Of a stretch of DNA of 64,000 bases, positions 54,676-62,915 are shown in pieces. Made by a program: the position numbers and the translations under genes. Source of the stretch: an uncultured Lachnospiraceae bacterium (GTDB lineage: Bacteria > Bacillota > Clostridia > Lachnospirales > Lachnospiraceae); the NCBI GenBank assembly GCA_902778165.1, contig CACYWQ010000002.1:1-64000 (forward strand), read 5' to 3'. The stretch's first letter is position 1; the number at the start of each line of letters is the position of its first letter. Under the pieces are notes generated by a model, which saw nothing but the letters and a program-made list of their open reading frames with translations, had not been told where the DNA came from and ran no database searches.

Positions 54676-54715
54676 AGCACCCCTTTTCAAACAGTTGATT
54701 TCTCAGCAATATAAA

Positions 54716-55999
54716 CTACAATAAATATCTGTCATCAATTCCCTGTTCACCTGCTATATCCACAAGTTCAACGCTTGGATTGCAATACCTGCATGCCTCA
54801 TAGTACTTCTTGTTGATCAATTTCTTGATTTCTTTTGCCAGTTCTTTGCCCTCTTTCTTTCCGTCAAGAAGGATTGCGTCATCCATATTCTCTATTACTC
54901 CAAGGTTGTACATCGTATCACAGTGCTGACATGCAAAAAACAAGCCGTTCTTCACTACCATAGTTTCGGTAGTGTCCTTCTCTTCCGAAGCGATATAGGC
55001 AAAATTACCACAGTTTCTCTTCTTCTCGCTCAGTTTCAGCTCATCCTCTTTTGTATCCATAAACGTCCCGGGTTTTCTCCATTGCGGAGTATCGTTATGA
55101 ACCACCAGGTTGAGTCCCATCTCTTCCATACGGTTGATATTCTTTTCGCGAATGTTTATAAGGTCTTCCGGAATTGCATGATTATAATTTGATATGTTGA
55201 TCTTAACATTATCGAATTTAAGCTTCTCCAATACATTATCAGGCTGATTGAAGATTCCGTTGGAGATAAGATCGATTATCCCTACGTTTTCCTTATTAGC
55301 CATCTTTTGAATAATTATATCGATCTCCGGATGCAAAAACGGCTCACCGCCAAAAGGAACAAGTCTTTTTATATAACTTGCTGCGCCACACATAAGATCG
55401 ATATCTTTTATTATCCTGTCTGTACTGAAATTTATCTTCTTATCTGATGGATAACTGTTCTCGTATATATAACAGTATTTGCATCTGAGTGAACATTTCT
55501 GTGTAAGGTATACGTCAAGTGTATTTATAAAAACCTTATCATCCTGACCATACAGACTATAGGTCAGTCTGCTCTGCTTTTTACATGTTGCGACATTACA
55601 TTCTTTACGGGAATAACACTCTCTCAGATCAAACGACGTCAACTCCTGCGGACAAACCAATATCTGATACACCTGATCTCCATCAAGATAGTCAAGTCCT
55701 GTTTGATCCAGTTCGATATGAAGTCCCGGAAGCACAAAAGCATTTGTTATGGCAAGAATAATAAGCGTACTCGTTTCATTTCCTGATAATGTAAACGGCT
55801 TACGAGTCTCTATTCCATTACACGTTCCGATATTGCCACAGTCTGAATCCCAATAATATGTGATCCGCATTCCCATTGCGAGCAGTTTCTCTCCCAGGAC
55901 ACGTCCCATATTGCCTGCTCCCCAAATGATCACTTCATCATACGATCCAATATGCTTGAGCAAATCTTCCTTTTCAGTTACCATTACATTCTTCATCAC
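54716..55999 (-). CDS. Radical SAM protein with N-terminal Rossmann-like domain (A)
   Basis: The 427-residue protein has VIIWGAGNMGRVLGEKLLAM and YYWDSD at the start, then a Cys motif ECYSRKECNVATC (C-x5-C-N-x3-C), then the radical SAM cluster CSLRCKYC and the VPFGGEPFLHPEI segment. The C-terminal part has more cysteines (ACQHC, ACRYC) that may hold a second cluster. The closest relative in the window is 58168-59436. The substrate is unknown. Its start touches the stop of the glycosyltransferase gene upstream (TAATG-type), so translation is coupled. Confidence 0.8.
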   Translation of the reverse strand: MMKNVMVTEKEDLLKHIGSYDEVIIWGAGNMGRVLGEKLLAMGMRITYYWDSDCGNIGTCNGIETRKPFTLSGNETSTLIILAITNAFVLPGLHIELDQTGLDYLDGDQVYQILVCPQELTSFDLRECYSRKECNVATCKKQSRLTYSLYGQDDKVFINTLDVYLTQKCSLRCKYCYIYENSYPSDKKINFSTDRIIKDIDLMCGAASYIKRLVPFGGEPFLHPEIDIIIQKMANKENVGIIDLISNGIFNQPDNVLEKLKFDNVKINISNYNHAIPEDLINIREKNINRMEEMGLNLVVHNDTPQWRKPGTFMDTKEDELKLSEKKRNCGNFAYIASEEKDTTETMVVKNGLFFACQHCDTMYNLGVIENMDDAILLDGKKEGKELAKEIKKLINKKYYEACRYCNPSVELVDIAGEQGIDDRYLL

Positions 56000-57060
56000 T
56001 AATATTCCCTTGCGGCCTGCGGCGTCTCAGCACTTCTGCATGAAAGAAGTTCGTTTATATGTTCTGCTTGAGAAGGTGATATATTCCCGATGCATATTAC
56101 ATCCATAATTTCTCCATAAACGGGATCATCGACTACACTCAGATCCATCATCTCAGCAAACAACATGCAGTCTCCGGCTTTGTCATAATCGCCATATTTT
56201 ATTTGCTTATATGCCAAACGCATGGCATGACAGGCCAGACTTCTGTATGCTGCTTTCACTTCCTCAATTTCAATATCCTTGGCGTTGTCATTTGAAAATA
56301 CTCCGGTCTCTACTGCATAAAGACTCCGTTTTATCAGAAATGCTCTTTTTACAAGATCATCAATCGGATCGGAACATTTCCTGTCAGCCATGCAGCCCAT
56401 AGAAGAAATACTATATATAAAATCATCTCTATCCTTAATTAAAACAGAAAACCACTCCGTGCCATTTTCTGCCATAACGGAATAATAAGGAAGTTTCTTA
56501 GAGCACAGTAACGGGAGCTTTCGATGCATGATCAGAACTTTGTGTCCTATATCTCTTCTATAATATTCTGCCCTGCACGCTTTGTTAAAAATACAATTGT
56601 GAAGAAAAAGCGGAGGCTGCTTAATTGCACTCTCCTGATTGTTATCATCCCGAATGTCTGCCTCAAAAACGGCAAATTCCAGTCCTTTATGAACATTGAG
56701 CAATTGCATGGCTTTACCCAAAAACTCAGGATAAAAAACGTCTCCAGGCTCCATGATCACAGAGTAAGATACATCAGAATACCTCAAGTGTCTTTCCATT
56801 CCCTTAAGAAGCCGCCCCTTTGTTACAGGCTTTTTTTCATGAATGACCGATATAAGACGCGGTGATTCAATCTCATATTTAAGAAGTCTCTTATATACAA
56901 CAGCGTCCGAAGCATTATCTGCGATCAGGACTCTGATCTTATGCTCTGTCAGCGTCTGCTCATGTATACTGTCAATAGTTCTGTCCAGGAGTTCAAAACT
57001 ATCATCACCGTTATATTGATCAAAAATGATCAGTATATATACATTACTATTATCTCTCAT
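55999..57060 (-). CDS. GT2-like glycosyltransferase, divergent
   Basis: The 353-residue protein starts like GT-A enzymes: ELLDRTIDSIHEQTLTEHKI and IADNASD, then YSVIMEPGDVFYPEFLGKAM. The D-x-D is reduced to EPGDVF. The C-terminal half is helical. It overlaps the next GT2 gene by 11 bases and both share a helical C-terminus (KAGDCMLFAEMMD), so they are a duplicated pair. It may be weak or specialised in activity. Confidence 0.65.
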   Translation of the reverse strand: MRDNSNVYILIIFDQYNGDDSFELLDRTIDSIHEQTLTEHKIRVLIADNASDAVVYKRLLKYEIESPRLISVIHEKKPVTKGRLLKGMERHLRYSDVSYSVIMEPGDVFYPEFLGKAMQLLNVHKGLEFAVFEADIRDDNNQESAIKQPPLFLHNCIFNKACRAEYYRRDIGHKVLIMHRKLPLLCSKKLPYYSVMAENGTEWFSVLIKDRDDFIYSISSMGCMADRKCSDPIDDLVKRAFLIKRSLYAVETGVFSNDNAKDIEIEEVKAAYRSLACHAMRLAYKQIKYGDYDKAGDCMLFAEMMDLSVVDDPVYGEIMDVICIGNISPSQAEHINELLSCRSAETPQAAREY

Positions 57061-58108
57061 CTATGCACTGTCCCTTCTCATCTATGATTACATAGCCTTT
57101 GGGAGGATCATAATTTCTCTTTCGCCTTGAATAATTACTGCTCTTCTTATATTCATCTATCTGAATTCCGGATGCATCCTTTCTATTCAGCGCATCCATG
57201 CACAACTTATAGTCTTCATCCTCCTCTATCGTTCTATCAACCAGTTTCATAAACAGAAGATACTTTTTTGCAAGATTATATTTTTCTCTTTTCAGAAAGA
57301 CTTTTGTGAACCCGATGCATTCTTTAGCAAAACGCTTCAGCGCCAGCCCAACTCTCTCTTCAATACCGTCATACCCTCTTAACAAAGCCCAGTGTTCAAA
57401 ACTTTTGGCCGTATGATATAAGGCGATCGGATGATAGAATGTCTCAACGATCCTTGTTGTCTCACTTGTGACTTCAGGCATACGTATCAATGCCATCTTG
57501 TCCCTTATATATGCATAATCGCTTACCATCGAGAGCCGGAACCACTGCTCTCTGTCAATATTCAAATGGTCACTTTCCGTATCATGAAGATCGATCTCCT
57601 TAAATGCCGAATATCTTATCAACGCCTGTGCACTCTGACCTATATCCGTAATGGTAAAGATGGGCAGCATGTCTAACCCCTTAGCCCGGAAACTGCAATT
57701 AAAAAATGGGTCAAGTTCCGTAGTTATTCCATTTTCATCTATATAATCACGCTCGCCATGAACAAACCCGATGTCAGGATCATTCTCCATAATATCAACT
57801 GCCCGCCTGATAAAATCAGGCCTTAATACATCATCTGCACACAGAAGAAGTAAATATTTTCCGCTTACCCAATCGTCCAGAATATCATAATTGAAATTAT
57901 ACAGATTCTGCGGATTCTTATTTATTATGACACCTCTGTCGACATATTTTGACAGAACCTCAACAGAATTATCCGTTGAAGCATTGTCATTGATTATAAT
58001 CTCAATATTCTCATATGTCTGATTCAATGCGCTCTGAACAGACTCATCCAAATATCGGGAATGATTAAAATTTGGTATTATTATGCTTACAAGCGGGGTG
58101 TTCTTCAT
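57050..58108 (-). CDS. Glycosyltransferase family 2
   Basis: The roughly 352-residue protein has SIIIPNFNHSRYLDESVQSA, IIINDNASTDNSVEVL and the metal site LLLCADDVLRPDFI, all typical of GT2. The C-terminal half is helical with FAKECIGFTKVFLKREKYNL. I start at ATG 58108 behind AGGAAGAAGAC; a TTG at 58129 is less likely. The sugar and acceptor are unknown; its place suggests transfer of the locus-specific sugar. Confidence 0.88.
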   Translation of the reverse strand: MKNTPLVSIIIPNFNHSRYLDESVQSALNQTYENIEIIINDNASTDNSVEVLSKYVDRGVIINKNPQNLYNFNYDILDDWVSGKYLLLLCADDVLRPDFIRRAVDIMENDPDIGFVHGERDYIDENGITTELDPFFNCSFRAKGLDMLPIFTITDIGQSAQALIRYSAFKEIDLHDTESDHLNIDREQWFRLSMVSDYAYIRDKMALIRMPEVTSETTRIVETFYHPIALYHTAKSFEHWALLRGYDGIEERVGLALKRFAKECIGFTKVFLKREKYNLAKKYLLFMKLVDRTIEEDEDYKLCMDALNRKDASGIQIDEYKKSSNYSRRKRNYDPPKGYVIIDEKGQCIDER

Positions 58109-58167
58109 AACGTGTCTTCTTCCTATCAAAGATAATATGACGGAATGGTCTTACACAAATATCGGCA

Positions 58168-59436
58168 TTACCGGTATTGTTCTCCTGCCGGTATTATCGG
58201 TGCCTCCTTACCGTTTGCGCACATATATCGACATGCAACATAATGGCCCTTTTCCAACAGTTCTCTAAGCTTGTCCTCAAGTTTGTCCTCATCTGCAAAC
58301 AGATCTATTACTTCATCGGAAACATCGTGTATTTCCATCCTTGAATATCTCTCGGTATTAGGGCAGGCATACAAGTATTTCCCTGCAATTGACGGTCCAA
58401 ATACACAGATTTCTTTTCGCTTATCCAGATATTCATCTTCGAAAATCGGATTGTCTTTCAAGTCGTCAATAACCTTATTCCAGATTGGCGTCCCTACATT
58501 ACAAGAAATACCTTTGTCCTTTATTATTCTGACATTTTTTTCAAATATCTCTTTTTTTCTATCATCCAGAAACGCCGTATAATTTGAGAAATTCACTTTT
58601 ATTCGATCATCGCCAAGGACATCTAACAATTCTTCATCCAATTTAAAAACACCGTTTGTTGTGATAGAAATAATTCCAACATTTTCTTTGGACAAGCAAT
58701 GTCTTAGTATCTCAGCTATTCCCGGATGAATAAACGGTTCTCCCCCAATTATGGAAAAGGTTCCAACTATATCAAGTCTGTCCATAACCAGATCAATTGA
58801 TTTTTTTATTTCATCAACATCATAGTCCAAGTATTTCTCCGGGAATCTCCTCTTAGTGTCACCTGCCTGTTGCCCGCAATATTTGCAATCAAGTGTACAT
58901 CGGGATGATACAATTATCTCCAAAACATGAACAGAAAGGCCTGTTTTATGCCTCCCTTCTCCAATAATATTCATATATCTGTGACAGGTATTGAAATTGC
59001 ATATACTTGTATGAACGCATTCCTTTACGTCAAATGGCTTGCTCAAACTTTGCGAACAGACAATTGCCTCATATACTCGCATTCCTAATACATAATTATG
59101 ATACCCCTTTTCTTCCAGAACATATTTCTGCCATGTATGAGATAATGTTCCATTCACTATGCCGATGATAACAAGGGTTGTCTTTGGTTCCTGATCGCCT
59201 GTAAACGGTTCATATACACGCAGTCCGTTTCTCTCGTGTATATTTAAAAAGTCTTTGTCCCAATAGCAATCCACGCCATAGTCCCTTTCGATAAGTCCTT
59301 TTCCTAATGCTGTTCCAAGATTTCCGGCTCCCCAGATAATAACCCTTTCAAAAGAATTCAAATAATCTCTAAAGCCATCAACATCTGCCTGCTCTCCTTG
59401 TTCAGCATCGTAATAAAACTTATCAATATCAAACAT
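58168..59436 (-). CDS. Radical SAM protein with N-terminal Rossmann-like domain (B)
   Basis: The 422-residue protein has VIIWGAGNLGTALGKGLIER and CYWDKDFLN, then ECVHTSICNFNTC (same Cys spacing as protein A), then CTLDCKYC and FSIIGGEPFIHPGI. Near the C-terminus are CVFGPS, ACPNT and ACRYMC cysteines. It shares its whole layout with protein A and less closely with C. The pair suggests a conserved enzyme type with a nucleotide-sugar or cofactor-binding domain attached. Confidence 0.8.
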   Translation of the reverse strand: MFDIDKFYYDAEQGEQADVDGFRDYLNSFERVIIWGAGNLGTALGKGLIERDYGVDCYWDKDFLNIHERNGLRVYEPFTGDQEPKTTLVIIGIVNGTLSHTWQKYVLEEKGYHNYVLGMRVYEAIVCSQSLSKPFDVKECVHTSICNFNTCHRYMNIIGEGRHKTGLSVHVLEIIVSSRCTLDCKYCGQQAGDTKRRFPEKYLDYDVDEIKKSIDLVMDRLDIVGTFSIIGGEPFIHPGIAEILRHCLSKENVGIISITTNGVFKLDEELLDVLGDDRIKVNFSNYTAFLDDRKKEIFEKNVRIIKDKGISCNVGTPIWNKVIDDLKDNPIFEDEYLDKRKEICVFGPSIAGKYLYACPNTERYSRMEIHDVSDEVIDLFADEDKLEDKLRELLEKGHYVACRYMCANGKEAPIIPAGEQYR

Positions 59437-59477
59437 AATCTCACTCCTTACAAAAATGAATTCACTATATCTTTGAC

Positions 59478-60659
59478 TTATAACTGCTCTGCCGCCGGAA
59501 CTTGCCCGTGCATATCACAATAGTAACACGCATCTATGGGGTCTTCTTCTGTCATATATCTTCTATATGCCTCACATTTCAACTCCTCAGAATCATAGTT
59601 TTGTAAAAGATTAAAACTGTTATCCTCTGCCTTTATTATACCCAGTCCGGCCATAAAAGCCGCTTGAGAACAGAAATAGTATCTCCCTCTGTATATCATA
59701 TTGCAATCATATACACTGTTACACGATTTGAACTTGCCGGCAGCCTGTTCATTAGTAAAATCCTGCCTCGTTAAGTCACCCACTTCACTCCAATACTGTA
59801 TCTTAACCTCATTTTTACCACCTAAATATGCATATCTCCATTGAACATCCGCACTATCACATGCCTTCTGTATCTTATCCATATTTACTGACAGTTTCCC
59901 GTAATCACTAAGCATAATCATTATTCCATATTTATGCATTATCTCAAGCAATTCCGGATTTGGAACAATTGTTGCATTTGACACGATGTTAATATTCTTA
60001 ATCTTACCGAGTCTTTTTTGCTCACCCACTTCCTTGCAAATTCTAGTAAGATTCCTATTCATTAATGGTTCTCCCCCTAATAGGGTAAGATCCTGAACAT
60101 ATGAAATCGAATCAAGCAGGCTGTTAATGCTCTGTATTATTTCGTCTGTATCCAAATCCTCCGGGTTTGCAAATCGCGGCATAAGTTGAGAACAGTTTTT
60201 ACATTTTAGAGTACAACGCTCAGTAATGCATACAACAATCTGTCTGAGAATCCATTTTCCATTCTGAAAAACTAATGCCTTTTCCCTAATTCCATCAAAC
60301 TCGTTTCTATGCAGGAAAGCCTGTCTGGAAATAAAATCTCCAAATCCGATTTTCTTCAAATCGTTCCTGATTTGTTCAGCCACCGTGGTATTTCCGACCG
60401 TAATAGCTATTCTGGCATTCGGAAATTGTTCGACTATCTCACTTTTATTCATTATCGGAATACCCTCTATTGTTGTTCCTGACTTGTTCGGATCATTATC
60501 TCCTATGCATACTATTCGATCCTTGAGGCCGAGATACTCCATTCTAAGTATCGCTCTATGACCCACTTCACCGCCACCGAATATTACAATCGGACGATCC
60601 TCGTACAACTTATTAAACTCCATTTCAAATTCTTCTTTTGTAAGCTTTCTCTCAATCAT
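59478..60659 (-). CDS. Radical SAM protein with N-terminal Rossmann-like domain (C)
   Basis: The roughly 393-residue protein has IVIFGGGEVGHRAILRMEYLG and VCIGDNDPNKSG. The radical SAM cluster is CTLKCKNC, and LTLLGGEPLMNRNL follows. The C-terminal cysteines are CNSVYDC, YYFCSQA and CYYCDMHG. It lacks the C-x5-CN-x3-C motif of A and B. ATG at 60659 follows GGGAGATAAG; the frame opens earlier at 60683. Confidence 0.8.
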   Translation of the reverse strand: MIERKLTKEEFEMEFNKLYEDRPIVIFGGGEVGHRAILRMEYLGLKDRIVCIGDNDPNKSGTTIEGIPIMNKSEIVEQFPNARIAITVGNTTVAEQIRNDLKKIGFGDFISRQAFLHRNEFDGIREKALVFQNGKWILRQIVVCITERCTLKCKNCSQLMPRFANPEDLDTDEIIQSINSLLDSISYVQDLTLLGGEPLMNRNLTRICKEVGEQKRLGKIKNINIVSNATIVPNPELLEIMHKYGIMIMLSDYGKLSVNMDKIQKACDSADVQWRYAYLGGKNEVKIQYWSEVGDLTRQDFTNEQAAGKFKSCNSVYDCNMIYRGRYYFCSQAAFMAGLGIIKAEDNSFNLLQNYDSEELKCEAYRRYMTEEDPIDACYYCDMHGQVPAAEQL

Positions 60660-60730
60660 CTTATCTCCCTTTATTTGATCCATAAGTATATTCAGTATAA
60701 TGTCCCCGACAAACTATTAAATCTTTATGA

Positions 60731-61744
60731 TCAGTATCTTGTTTTAAGGGCATCTGCATATTCATCAAGACAGTCCTCGGGGAATATACGAAAATCATTG
60801 ATAACACACTCCTCGCAGAACTTACATACATTTTTTCTTCCGTCAAGCATCTCTCTCCGGAATCTTGAATAGCCTTCCCCGTTCCATATATCAACCAGAC
60901 TACGATCATTACAGTCATCAAGTATCCTGGGATAATATACAGCGTAACAACCCACTATCTTGCCATCCGGATTGATCTGCATAGTATAGAACGGCTGAGG
61001 ACATACATTCATTTTCTTCATATCAAGGCCAAACTGCGTCTTGATCCCACCGCTTTCATACAGAGTCTTATTGTATTCAACATCCGGAAAGATAGGGACT
61101 GTATTCTCTATTCCGATCGTGTCGCATATATCCCCGAATATGTCAAAATAGCGCCTTTTATCATCCTCATCATCAAGAGCAATATCCACTATCTTCAAAT
61201 ATATGTCTGGTCTGCCCGTCTTTTCATAAAGATATCTTATATTGCCTACAAACTCATCAAAATCAATATCTACGCCACACACATTTCTATATTTTTCTGC
61301 ACTTGTTCCCTGCAGAGAAACTACTAATCTGTCCAACCCGGCTTTTACAAGCCCGTCCGACATTTCATGTGTAAGAAGGGAACCGTTTGTTATTATCTCA
61401 ATTCTGTCAGCAACATCCTCTGCCTTGGCCAGGTCTATCATCCTAAGAATATCCTTATGCAGCAGGGGCTCTCCCATTCCTACAAATCTGAGTGTCTTTA
61501 TCTTCTCCGGAAATTGCTTCAATTCACCGATACACTTCTTAAACAATTCCCACTTCATTATCGGCCACTCTGTCACAAATTTCCTTTTATCTCTCGGGAT
61601 GGAATGATGACAGTATTCACATGTAAAATTGCATGCATATATTGGGAAGAACTGAACAACATACGGTGTGGACAGAGGAAGTCTTTCAGCAAGATTCTGT
61701 CTTGTTCCTCCCGGTGCCTCACTCTGCAATAATCGTGCTTTCAT
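60731..61744 (-). CDS. Radical SAM/SPASM-type protein (D)
   Basis: The 337-residue protein has the cluster CNFTCEYCHHS near residue 39 and VGMGEPLLHKDILR. The C-terminal SPASM-like region has CPQPFYTMQINPDG, GCYAVYYP and CKFCEECVINDFRI, enough cysteines for one or two auxiliary clusters. It has no Rossmann-like N-terminal part. It is the second rSAM gene after the NeuB-like gene, 31 bases from its neighbour. Confidence 0.82.
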   Translation of the reverse strand: MKARLLQSEAPGGTRQNLAERLPLSTPYVVQFFPIYACNFTCEYCHHSIPRDKRKFVTEWPIMKWELFKKCIGELKQFPEKIKTLRFVGMGEPLLHKDILRMIDLAKAEDVADRIEIITNGSLLTHEMSDGLVKAGLDRLVVSLQGTSAEKYRNVCGVDIDFDEFVGNIRYLYEKTGRPDIYLKIVDIALDDEDDKRRYFDIFGDICDTIGIENTVPIFPDVEYNKTLYESGGIKTQFGLDMKKMNVCPQPFYTMQINPDGKIVGCYAVYYPRILDDCNDRSLVDIWNGEGYSRFRREMLDGRKNVCKFCEECVINDFRIFPEDCLDEYADALKTRY

Positions 61745-61774
61745 GCTCTTTTCGCACTCCTTCTCTCTTGAATG

Positions 61775-62860
61775 TCAACCCAAAAATGATGGTGCTTCAT
61801 TGAATGGAATAACGGTTTTTGCTTCCTCTCCAAACACATCCTCACACTTAACGGGAAGTTCGTGATCATAAACACAAGTTTCAATGTATTTACAAATAAA
61901 ATCTTTATCCTGTGCTATTGTGCAGCAATCAACATGCTCACCAAAGTACTTGATATCATATCCTCTCTGAATTATATCCTTAAGCGGTTCTTTGAATATA
62001 TTGCCTATAGAGATATGTATGTACGGACAAGGAAGAACATCCCCGTACTGTGTCACGGAGAACATGCCCTTAACGGCTATGCACCCCATATTCAAGCCAT
62101 ATGCAGGCGTAAGATGTGAGTAGGTATTATATTCCTTTTCCAATGTATTAAAGTACTTAAGGTCTTCATCATTGATCAGGATGTCATACTGTCTCTCCCA
62201 CGCGCCCACCGGCTTGGCAAATGTCACAAATACTCCTATATCCATCGCGTTGAAGTACTCAATAAATTTGATAAACTCATCTGAATAGAGTCTCTGTTTT
62301 GTCACAACCGTTTGTATGAACAGATCCATACCTGCATCCTGACATGCTTTTACGGCATCCATTGTATGTTTAAACGAACCGTCATGAGCTCGGAACTGAT
62401 CGTGCCCTTCTGGTTCCAGGCTGTCTATCGACAATTGAACTCTGTCTATGCCGATTTCCTTGAGATGCTTTGCTTTTTCAAAATCAAGAAACCATCCGTT
62501 TGTATCCATATTAATATAGAATTTCTGAGGATCAATGGCCTTGACTACTTCATCAAGATCCGGGAATACCAAAGGTTCCCCGCCTGTTATAACGAATCTG
62601 GCAAGTCCGAGTTCATCCGCCTGTCTGGCAAGTTCTCTGACATCGTCCGGTGTCATCTGTCTGTTCCCGTTTGTCCCCCTGAATCTTTTTATCGAACAGT
62701 GCGTACAATGAAAATTGCAGGCATAATTATACTGCATCTGTATGATCGCGATCGACTCACCTCTCCGGATCTTCTCTTCGAATCGCTGGATCTTCTCATA
62801 TACGTACGGTTTGTTTTCCTTAAGTTTGTTTCTCTTAACGGCTTCTCTTTCTGTAAGCAT
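61775..62860 (-). CDS. Radical SAM/SPASM-type protein (E)
   Basis: The 361-residue protein has CNFHCTHCSIKRF near residue 50 and VITGGEPLVFPDLDEV. The C-terminus has CIAVKGMFSVTQYGDVLPCP and further Cys residues (CCTIAQDKDFICKYIETC). The layout is like SPASM/twitch enzymes that modify peptides or sugars. It follows the NeuB-like gene by 56 bases and starts the radical SAM run. Confidence 0.82.
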   Translation of the reverse strand: MLTEREAVKRNKLKENKPYVYEKIQRFEEKIRRGESIAIIQMQYNYACNFHCTHCSIKRFRGTNGNRQMTPDDVRELARQADELGLARFVITGGEPLVFPDLDEVVKAIDPQKFYINMDTNGWFLDFEKAKHLKEIGIDRVQLSIDSLEPEGHDQFRAHDGSFKHTMDAVKACQDAGMDLFIQTVVTKQRLYSDEFIKFIEYFNAMDIGVFVTFAKPVGAWERQYDILINDEDLKYFNTLEKEYNTYSHLTPAYGLNMGCIAVKGMFSVTQYGDVLPCPYIHISIGNIFKEPLKDIIQRGYDIKYFGEHVDCCTIAQDKDFICKYIETCVYDHELPVKCEDVFGEEAKTVIPFNEAPSFLG

Positions 62861-62915
62861 ATTTTTCTCCTTTTAACTGCTTTTATGTGTTACTTATGGT
62901 AATCTGCCATTATTC

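Noticed and set aside
54716..62860. The five radical SAM genes as recent tandem copies or an assembly artefact
   Set aside because: The proteins differ strongly outside the cluster-binding motif, and three carry a different front domain from the other two.
62312..62902. A 196-codon plus-strand frame opposite radical SAM protein E
   Set aside because: It is antisense to a gene with clear motifs and shows no domain or ribosome site of its own.
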